A DNA stretch of 9,961 nt from NCBI GenBank assembly GCA_031258335.1, contig JAIRMY010000092.1, positions 1 through 9,961 of the forward strand, written 5' to 3'. The stretch comes from Spirochaetaceae bacterium. Lineage in GTDB: Bacteria; Spirochaetota; Spirochaetia; Treponematales; Breznakiellaceae. Positions 4,505 through 9,961 of the stretch are shown one piece after another; the stretch's first letter is position 1, and each line of letters starts with the position of its first letter. The translations under genes were made by a program, and so were the position numbers. The notes below the pieces were generated by a model. That model was not told where the DNA came from. It made no database searches and saw nothing but the letters and a program-made list of their open reading frames with translations.

Positions 4505-5565
4505 CGCCGTCTTAACGCTTTTTTTTCTAAAAAGTGCCACGACATATACGCGATGCTGAATACCGTTCCAATACAGGAAAGAAGGGCGGCATCCTTGTTC
4601 AAATCGTAATAGCCTAAATCAATAAAAATTTTGCCTAACGGGGCGTGGAAAACATAGACACCGTAAGAATAATCGCCGTTTTTCCCCACGTTATTTAGGC
4701 GCGGGAAATTAAAGGCAATAAACATAATCACCACGCCAAGCCCTGCTGGCAACAGGAACTCCAGCGCCGTATTAAAAGTAAAAATGTACTCCAGTACCAC
4801 GATTATAACTCCGGGCGCTATAATATACTTTTGATGCCGCCGTATCCAATCCAGATTTATCATACAGAATATTCCGGCGGCGAAATACGCGATATAACCG
4901 GACGATTCCCTTATGCCGCCGAGAAATGGAGACGCGAATTTCGACGCGATAAAAACCCAAAGCTGACTGTACGCAAAACCGAAAAAATATGCCGCCCCCA
5001 GCGCGATATTTATCCTTTTGCGGGTTTTAAGCCTGCAAAGCGCCAACACTACGAACGGTACAAGGATGTAGAACAAAACCTCTATCCTGATGGTCCAGAG
5101 CGAACCGTTTATTTCGGAAACGCGTTTTTCCGCCCCCCCTCCCTGCATGAACACGCCGGGGAGCGCGGGCTGCAAAAAATTGAGGAAGCAGAGGCTCGCG
5201 ACAATATGCTTCCACAGCATGGGCGATGTAAAGTATTCACCCGGAGGCAGGCTGGAAAACGCTGATAAACCAAACGCGCAAAGCAAGACTACGAAACAGT
5301 ACGCGGGAAGAAGCCTGCGGCAGCGTTTTACAAAGTATTCTTTTATGTTTTTTGATTCCACATAACTCTTTGTTATCAAAAAGCCGCTGATGATGAAGAA
5401 ACCGCATACCGCTATATGCCCGTTAAACAGTATGCCAAGGCTGTAATTGTACTTCGCGTACATTGCATGACCTACGGCGACTGAAAACGCGAAAACCAGC
5501 CGTAAAAAATTAAAATTATTATCTCGCCCTATGTTGGGAAGCGTTATCCCTAAAGCATTAGCCAT
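4501..5565 (-). CDS. Acyltransferase family 3 membrane protein (OafA/NodX-like, 354 aa)
   Basis: Likely moves an acyl group, usually acetyl, onto a cell-envelope sugar at the inner membrane. Family motifs are in order: FLRLVFAFSVAVGHA (Arg22 and catalytic-type His33), VCGFFIISGFLI (53-64), VKRCRRLLPAYC (79-90), NGSLWTIRIEVLFYI (153-167, Glu162) and DYSYGVYVFHAP (298-309). About ten hydrophobic helices span the rest. The frame is open from a GTG at 5595, but the start at ATG 5565 has GGAG eight bases upstream and is preferred. It begins 39 bp after the HTH-EIIA gene and probably closes that operon. No glycan genes are nearby, so the substrate cannot be named. Acyltransferases of this type are often acquired, but no mobile signs flank this side. 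Confidence 0.9.
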   Translation of the reverse strand: MANALGITLPNIGRDNNFNFLRLVFAFSVAVGHAMYAKYNYSLGILFNGHIAVCGFFIISGFLITKSYVESKNIKEYFVKRCRRLLPAYCFVVLLCAFGLSAFSSLPPGEYFTSPMLWKHIVASLCFLNFLQPALPGVFMQGGGAEKRVSEINGSLWTIRIEVLFYILVPFVVLALCRLKTRKRINIALGAAYFFGFAYSQLWVFIASKFASPFLGGIRESSGYIAYFAAGIFCMINLDWIRRHQKYIIAPGVIIVVLEYIFTFNTALEFLLPAGLGVVIMFIAFNFPRLNNVGKNGDYSYGVYVFHAPLGKIFIDLGYYDLNKDAALLSCIGTVFSIAYMSWHFLEKKALRRR

Positions 5566-5604
5566 TTTCAATTCTCCATCATTCATTCGCGCCACGCGTG
5601 CCCG

Positions 5605-6249
5605 CTAACCGGTTAAAAGTTTACACGCTTCGTTTACGTTTTTGGACGCGACAAGCGCGTTGCGCAGCTTGTTGTTTTTTAGGCGCGCACCAAAAAACGA
5701 AACGGTATGAAGGTAGTATGTATGCTGAGTATAAGCGGCGGCAACCATGACGAGCAGGCGTACAGGTTCCCCGTCCAGCGACAGGAAGCCGGAAACGGGA
5801 ACACGGCATATACCTACTGATACGACAAGATCGCTGACGGAATCGAGTCTGACATGTGGGATTGCGATACCACAGCCTATAGCCATACGGGTAATTTTTT
5901 CGCGCCTCAGCATGGCTTCGCGGAGTTCGCCATGATTCTGAATCTGCGAAGCGGTACAAAGGTTATCAGCCAGACTCATCAATGCCTCATCCCTGTTTTC
6001 CGCATTGAGAAAAACAACGCGTTCCGGCGCTATTACTTCGTCCACGCGGATTAAGGGAGGCTGGTGCGTCTTTTTCGAACCGGATAGGCGCTCGTTTACC
6101 CAGCGTTCAACGCTGTCTTTCTTGAAACGCCAAACCGTGCCTATCTTGCCCGCTGGAATTTCTCCTTTTTGCGCCCAATCGTAGACGGTACGTTCAGAGA
6201 CTCGCAGGTACTTTGCCACATCTTCTATAGTCAGTATATCTTCAGCCAT
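5605..6249 (-). CDS. HTH (excisionase-type) fused to PTS EIIA (PtsN/fructose-type) regulator
   Basis: Residues 4-53 form an HTH_17 DNA-binding domain (LTIEDVAKYLRVSERTVYDW, then GEIPAGKIGTVWRF). Residues about 67-212 form an EIIA type-2 domain. Its phospho-acceptor is His132 in GCGIAIPHVR, and the second conserved histidine is near 181 (YLHTVSFFGARLKN). The protein should take phosphate from HPr and use it as a signal rather than for sugar uptake, because the window shows no EIIB or EIIC. HTH-EIIA fusions of this kind are common in treponemes, which often keep a regulatory PTS without permeases. It starts one base after the CDF stop (TAG-T-ATG), so it is translationally coupled; the SD is weak (AGAGAA). 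Its DNA target is unknown. The gene itself, the transporter and the acyltransferase are natural candidates. Confidence 0.92.
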   Translation of the reverse strand: MAEDILTIEDVAKYLRVSERTVYDWAQKGEIPAGKIGTVWRFKKDSVERWVNERLSGSKKTHQPPLIRVDEVIAPERVVFLNAENRDEALMSLADNLCTASQIQNHGELREAMLRREKITRMAIGCGIAIPHVRLDSVSDLVVSVGICRVPVSGFLSLDGEPVRLLVMVAAAYTQHTYYLHTVSFFGARLKNNKLRNALVASKNVNEACKLLTG

Positions 6250-6250
6250 A

Positions 6251-7204
6251 CTATTCTCTATTAACCGTCTTTTCGTTCAACCCGTAGGCCTCGTTTTCAG
6301 CGCCGGCAGTATCACCTGACGGTTCTACGTGTACCATTATGTCAAAAACATTTTCCAGCCGCCGCCTTATGGCGTTTTCAACCTCGGTGGCTATTGCATG
6401 GGCTTCATGCACGCTTAGCTCGCCGTCAACTTCTATGTCTATGTCAATGTCAAGGAAGCCGGATATGCGGCGTATACGGGTACGATGCGGATTACCAGCG
6501 CCAGGGACGGAATGAACCGCCTCGAAAACGCTGCGGTACTGCTCATTCAAAGCGCCTCCGTCCATCAACTCGGAGTTTACTCCGGCAAAGATGCCTACGG
6601 CGGCCTTTATTACCCATAGCCCCACGAGTATGGCGGCTACCGTGTCTATGCTGCCTATGTTGAACAGTTGCGAAAACAAGAGCCCTAAGAGTACGCCGGC
6701 GGAAACCACCACGTCGGCGGCCATGTTTTTGGCGTTTGCGGAGAGCATTACAGAACCCGCCTTCTTTCCCATGCGGTACTGGTTAAAGGCAAGCAACAGC
6801 TTCCCCGCTATGGAAATCACCGTTACTACAAAAGCGGCGAGTTCAGGCACATCATGCTCCGCGCCGTTCACCAGTTCACTCACAGACCGGGCAATAAGCT
6901 CAAAACCGGCAAAGAACAGTAAGAAGGACAAGCCTGCCGTCCCCACCGTTTCCGCCCGCCCGTGCCCCCAAGGATGGCCGGCATCGGCGGGACGCGCCGT
7001 AACGCCCGCGATAAAAAACTGCATCGCCGCTATCAGCACGTCTACCGCTGTGTCTATGCCGTCTCCCACCACGGCAAGGCTTCCCGCGGTAAGTCCCGTG
7101 ATAATTTTTGCCGCCGCAAGCACGAGGTTTCCGAACAGCGCGACCAGCGAAGCGCGTTTAATCAGCCTTGCGCGGGCCGCCTGATTCTTTTCTACAGTTT
7201 CCAT
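6251..7204 (-). CDS. Cation diffusion facilitator (CDF) metal efflux transporter
   Basis: A proton-driven exporter of divalent metal ions in the inner membrane. Six hydrophobic helices cover about residues 15-215, followed by a cytosolic dimerisation domain (HRTRIRRISGFLDIDIDIEV, VHEAHAIATEVENAI, ending MVHVEPSG). The transport site shows DxxxD in helix 2 (Asp51 and Asp55, GDGIDTAVD) and NxxxD in helix 5 (Asn160 and Asp164, AKNMAAD). The family signature HPWGHGRAE follows helix 2. Zinc carriers such as YiiP have HxxxD in helix 5, so the Asn here suggests manganese, iron or another metal; this is inference. The start is ATG 7204, or TTG 7210 two codons earlier; neither has a strong SD. The gene follows the hydrolase stop by 13-19 bp and abuts the HTH-EIIA gene. 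Confidence 0.93.
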   Translation of the reverse strand: METVEKNQAARARLIKRASLVALFGNLVLAAAKIITGLTAGSLAVVGDGIDTAVDVLIAAMQFFIAGVTARPADAGHPWGHGRAETVGTAGLSFLLFFAGFELIARSVSELVNGAEHDVPELAAFVVTVISIAGKLLLAFNQYRMGKKAGSVMLSANAKNMAADVVVSAGVLLGLLFSQLFNIGSIDTVAAILVGLWVIKAAVGIFAGVNSELMDGGALNEQYRSVFEAVHSVPGAGNPHRTRIRRISGFLDIDIDIEVDGELSVHEAHAIATEVENAIRRRLENVFDIMVHVEPSGDTAGAENEAYGLNEKTVNRE

Positions 7205-7223
7205 AGTCAAAGAATTCTGCCGC

Positions 7224-7916
7224 TCACCGCAGTATTCCGTATTCCTGGGCTATGGTGGTTGACTCCCCGTGCCCCGGATAGACGGCGATGTCTCCGTCCA
7301 TCTTGAAAAGACGCTCTAGGCTCTTCTCCAAAGCCTTCCAGTCTCCGCCGGGAAGGTCGGTACGCCCAACGCCTTCCCGGAATAAAGTATCACCGGAATA
7401 GAGGCGTTTATTGGCTGCGTCAAAGAACGCCACAGAGCCTTCCGTATGCCCCGGCAGATGGATTACGCTAAAAATGCTTATCGTATCGCCATCGGCAAGG
7501 GAGCGTCCGGCATCCGGCATGGGTTCCCATAGCATATCAATGTAGTACGAATTCCCGGCGGCGGCGTGAAAACTCATTTGATGAACGCCGAGTGAGTCCC
7601 CGCCCAGGTACGGCAAGTCATCTTTGCCTATGGCAACGAGGGGACTTTTCCCGGCATAGTGTTTGTAAAGGGCGGGTAACGCGGCAATATGGTCAAAGTG
7701 CCCGTGAGTCAGTAGTATATACTTAGGGTAGAGTTTACGGCGGTCTAGGGATGCGATGATTTCAGCGGCATCCGCCCCAGGGTCTATCACCGCTGCGGGC
7801 GCTGGCCCTGAGTCAATCAAGCCAGTTTCGGCGGACCGGTTTGTTTCAGGCGAATCGCCAAGCGGGACAATCCAACAATTTGTTTCCAGCGGGCCTACAA
7901 CAATTTTTTCATGCAT
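7224..7916 (-). CDS. Metallo-beta-lactamase-fold hydrolase (glyoxalase II / YcbL-like)
   Basis: Likely a two-metal thioester hydrolase or related cytosolic enzyme. It contains LLTHGHFDH (His71, His73, Asp75, His76), HLPGHTEGS (His157), YSGDTLFREGVGRTDLPGG (Asp176) and the last ligand in VYPGHGEST (His216), the complete MBL set. At 230 aa it fits single-domain glyoxalase II-like proteins and lacks the extra C-terminal domain of true GloB. An insertion around 103-138 is not typical of the core and may shape the pocket. No SD precedes the ATG; instead a TATAAT lies nine bases upstream, implying a leaderless mRNA. It is the first gene of the leftward run towards the CDF transporter. Confidence 0.92.
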   Translation of the reverse strand: MHEKIVVGPLETNCWIVPLGDSPETNRSAETGLIDSGPAPAAVIDPGADAAEIIASLDRRKLYPKYILLTHGHFDHIAALPALYKHYAGKSPLVAIGKDDLPYLGGDSLGVHQMSFHAAAGNSYYIDMLWEPMPDAGRSLADGDTISIFSVIHLPGHTEGSVAFFDAANKRLYSGDTLFREGVGRTDLPGGDWKALEKSLERLFKMDGDIAVYPGHGESTTIAQEYGILR

Positions 7917-7925
7917 GATGGAGGA

Positions 7926-7954
7926 ATTATAACCTGAGCAGTCTTGAATTACTA
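7926..7954 (-). promoter_or_regulatory. Promoter of the MBL-fold gene, leaderless
   Basis: A perfect TATAAT (minus strand, 7931-7926) with a weak -35 TAGTAA (7954-7949) at a 17-bp spacing. Transcription would begin within about three bases of the ATG at 7916. The box overlaps the space between SD and start of the divergent gene. Confidence 0.55.
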
Positions 7955-9088
7955 GGCGTCATACTTGCCACGGCAACATTTTGGTATGTTCTCATTCCGC
8001 TTACGGGAATCTTTACCGGACGCCATAAGTGGCGCGCTTTTAGGGAACGTTTCATCTATTTATGCCGTAAACCGCGCCTTGATTACGCCGCGCTCCGGCA
8101 GGATGTAAGCGGAGAGTATTATTTTACCGGAAATTTTGACTCTATAACCGAGTATAACACGCTATGGATAAAGAATGACAACCTGACCGTGCCTGTTTTT
8201 CTGAAAACAGCGCAGACGTATATGATGCCGTTGACAGAAAAAAAACGCGGTTCAGGTGACAGGATATACGTTGACACGAATGATTTTGACGTGAACGCGG
8301 CGGCGCCCAGGCGTCTCAACTGGAACAGAATATCGGCGTTGACGACGGGCGCGAAGGTATTCATAGGCGGCGTGCTAAAAATGGTAAATGGGAGGCAGAC
8401 CTTTACCTCAGAAAAAGGACTGCCGCTCCTTGTAATATTCTATGAATGTTCCGAGCGTACGCTGAGCGCCGGCGTGATGCGCGCCGGCAGGTATCAGAAT
8501 GAATACTGGAATGCCGTAACCCCTTATTCGCTTATAGGAGGCGTCTTTTCACTGCTCTGGATAGCCCAGCTTTTCTTTGCCCGCCCCGCGTACCGCGCCA
8601 TAGTGCTGTCGGCCATAGTGGCGATTTTTGGCCCGCTTTTCCCACGGCTGCCGCCCGGCCTGACGTTCACTATATTCTACAAACAGTTATGGTGGCGGGC
8701 TTGTATGTACCGCGTCTTCCGTGATATAGCGCTGCTGCCGTTAAAGTATGGCGCTTCAAACGACGCGGACGGCGGCGACAGCCCTGATTATCAATGCCGC
8801 CTGTACAAAAACCTTACCGAAGGCATGAAACTCCCCCGCCTCATACCCGCCGATAAACCGGAAAAAAACGAGCCCTGGTACGCGGCGGGGGTAACACCGG
8901 ACGGAAACCCGCAGGAACCGTCCAATCCGTTCATGGCCTTTGGCCTCCTCCCCGGCAGGCCGCGTATCATTTCACGTATATACAACAGAAAAGCGCTGTT
9001 ATTTGAAACGCTTGCCTGGCTTGTTCTTGCCACGGGAATAGCGATAAACGTGCTTTTTGCCGAACTGTTAATATACTTTACTCAATGA
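7934..9088 (+). CDS. Membrane protein of unknown function (384 aa), apparent CTG start
   Basis: I do not recognise a family. From the CTG at 7934 the protein has an N-terminal helix (LELLGVILATATFWYVLIPL, about 4-23), a soluble part with beta-type segments (YYFTGNFDSITEY, TTGAKVFIGGVLKMVNG), a hydrophobic pair (about 199-217 and 221-246), a polar Pro-rich stretch and a last helix (FETLAWLVLATGIAINVLFA). The first GTG in frame (8189) would remove the N-terminal helix, yet codons upstream read as good protein back to the stop at 7916-7918. GGAGG at 7920-7924 lies nine bases before CTG, so CTG is the best start. A one-base slip after an ATG at 7915 (MMEEL, then stop) is the alternative. It is divergent from the hydrolase and convergent with the lspA pair. 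Function unknown. Confidence 0.8.
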   Translation: MSSLELLGVILATATFWYVLIPLTGIFTGRHKWRAFRERFIYLCRKPRLDYAALRQDVSGEYYFTGNFDSITEYNTLWIKNDNLTVPVFLKTAQTYMMPLTEKKRGSGDRIYVDTNDFDVNAAAPRRLNWNRISALTTGAKVFIGGVLKMVNGRQTFTSEKGLPLLVIFYECSERTLSAGVMRAGRYQNEYWNAVTPYSLIGGVFSLLWIAQLFFARPAYRAIVLSAIVAIFGPLFPRLPPGLTFTIFYKQLWWRACMYRVFRDIALLPLKYGASNDADGGDSPDYQCRLYKNLTEGMKLPRLIPADKPEKNEPWYAAGVTPDGNPQEPSNPFMAFGLLPGRPRIISRIYNRKALLFETLAWLVLATGIAINVLFAELLIYFTQ

Positions 9089-9134
9089 CCGTTCTATATC
9101 ACCCTCTATCACCGTTCTATTCACCACCTATCAC
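9088..9134. repeat. Degenerate tandem repeat between convergent genes
   Basis: ACCGTTCTAT occurs at 9088-9097 and 9111-9120 in two units of 23 and 22 bp. Within them a shorter theme TATCACC recurs (minus strand GGTGATA, roughly every 11 bp). It fills the 42-bp gap between the two convergent stop codons. A weak stem ACCGT/ACGGT followed by TTTT may end plus-strand transcription. Confidence 0.6.
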
Positions 9135-9442
9135 GGTTTTGCGGACGGTTTTTGCCGCGGCGTTTTTTTCCTGAAATCAAATGAGAACGCCGTGTCAAAG
9201 TATTTATCCATATCGACATTGACGAGAAAACGCCTTAACAGAACGCGGTACAGGGTAAAAGAGATGGATACCGCCGCGATGAATATAAAGGGCAGCGCGA
9301 ATACGATGCCGTTATCGCTGACAAGCGGCCTTATAAAAACAAAAAACACGAGGAACAGGATGATAAATACCATTACCGTCAGCAGAATGTTAAAGCCCGC
9401 CGCCGCTATGATAAAAATGATAGTGTTTCCCCTTTTCGTCAT
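9131..9442 (-). CDS. Small two-helix membrane protein downstream of lspA
   Basis: 103 aa with two strong hydrophobic segments (about 8-36 and 46-67), a charged turn between them (RPLVSDNG) and a basic C-terminal tail (FRKKTPRQKPSAKP) that should stay in the cytoplasm. The ATG overlaps the lspA stop as ATGA, so it is translationally coupled to lipoprotein signal peptidase. I do not recognise a named family. Small membrane proteins beside lspA occur in treponemes, and a link to lipoprotein processing is suggested only by position. Confidence 0.8.
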   Translation of the reverse strand: MTKRGNTIIFIIAAAGFNILLTVMVFIILFLVFFVFIRPLVSDNGIVFALPFIFIAAVSISFTLYRVLLRRFLVNVDMDKYFDTAFSFDFRKKTPRQKPSAKP

Positions 9443-9961
9443 GACACGGCCCTTTTGCCTTCGCTTGACGGTGAAAAAAACAGCGATGTTATCCAGATGA
9501 TCACGCAGATTACCACGGACGAATCGGCGACGTTAAACGTGGGCCAGCGCTCAAAACCGAAAAGCCCGAAAAATTTCACGCTGATAAAATCAACTACGCC
9601 TTCGGGACGGAATATGCGGTCTATCAGGTTTCCGGCGCCGCCTCCTATGATGCCCGCTATCGCCCAGCGTTGTATACCGGTAAAATCACCGGTTTTCCAG
9701 TAGAAATAGAATAGAAAACCCAAAACAATGACGGGAAGGACGATAAACAGCGCGGGTCTCAACTGTTCCGGCAGCCCGCTTCCCAAACTGAACGCTATAA
9801 CTTTGTTCCGAACATGGTATATACAGAGCAGATCGTTGTCAAAAACATCGGCTATCATGGTTCCAACAGGCCAATTTTTTACTATATACAATTTTGTCAG
9901 TTGGTCAAGCAAAATTATAAAGGCGGTAAGCGAAAAAGGCGCAGCCTTTTTCAGCGCGGTA
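9439..9961 (-). CDS. lspA: Lipoprotein signal peptidase (signal peptidase II), N-terminus cut by window edge
   Basis: An inner-membrane aspartic protease that cuts the signal peptide of diacylglyceryl-modified prolipoproteins. The N-terminal helix reads ALKKAAPFSLTAFIILLDQL and then TK, the usual LspA opening, and is still open at the edge, so the true start lies beyond base 9961. A TTG at 9912 would delete this helix and is rejected as the start. The catalytic aspartates are in GNLIDRIFRPEGVVDFI and FNVADSSV. Four hydrophobic helices are visible. The stop overlaps the next gene as ATGA. Spirochaetes are rich in lipoproteins, so this should be an important housekeeping gene. Confidence 0.96.
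   Translation of the reverse strand, partial: TALKKAAPFSLTAFIILLDQLTKLYIVKNWPVGTMIADVFDNDLLCIYHVRNKVIAFSLGSGLPEQLRPALFIVLPVIVLGFLFYFYWKTGDFTGIQRWAIAGIIGGGAGNLIDRIFRPEGVVDFISVKFFGLFGFERWPTFNVADSSVVICVIIWITSLFFSPSSEGKRAVS

Noticed and set aside
8119..8364. Minus-strand frame of 81 codons
   Set aside because: Shadow of the plus-strand membrane-protein gene, whose upstream extension explains this stretch.
1..9961. CRISPR array, rRNA or insertion-sequence transposase
   Set aside because: No regularly spaced repeats, rRNA segments or transposase-like proteins were seen in either strand.

Overview
The window looks like a piece of a spirochaete chromosome, most likely a Treponema of the termite-gut kind. 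This rests on gene types and moderate GC content, not on a database match. Typical signs are an excisionase-type HTH fused to a PTS EIIA domain, and lspA followed by a small basic-tailed membrane protein. Nearly all genes lie on the minus strand; the one clear exception is a membrane protein at 7934-9088.

Region 1 (about 1-4380) is one end of an integrated mobile element. A tyrosine integrase (2992-4260) sits just beyond the 3' end of a tRNA-Lys gene (4380-4452), the usual layout for an island inserted in a tRNA. Leftward from it come a 447-bp spacer with inverted repeats, an unrecognised 131-aa gene, an excisionase-like HTH gene, two small overlapping genes whose C-terminal halves resemble each other, and a DnaB/RepA-like replicative helicase. 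The helicase reading frame breaks twice within about 70 bp and its remainder runs off the left edge. The far end of the element is outside the window. This region also holds possible RNA-level controls: a stem that would bury the Shine-Dalgarno of the excisionase-like gene, and a promoter/terminator pair on the plus strand that would make an antisense RNA of about 55 nt over the start of the 80-aa gene.

Region 2 (4380-7916) is ordinary chromosome read right to left: a metallo-beta-lactamase-fold hydrolase, a cation diffusion facilitator, an HTH-EIIA regulator and an acyltransferase-3 membrane enzyme. They are closely spaced and probably form one transcription unit. The tRNA-Lys has its own strong promoter overlapping the acyltransferase stop codon.

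Region 3 (7917-9961) begins with a divergent pair whose start codons are only 17 bp apart. The leftward hydrolase gene appears leaderless. The rightward membrane-protein gene appears to start at CTG. A short degenerate tandem repeat separates it from a convergent two-gene unit: lspA, cut by the right edge, and a small two-helix membrane protein overlapping it by ATGA.

The best candidates for something undescribed are the antisense RNA, the SD-masking hairpin and the pair of related palindromes (37-78 and 2660-2703), all inside the mobile element.
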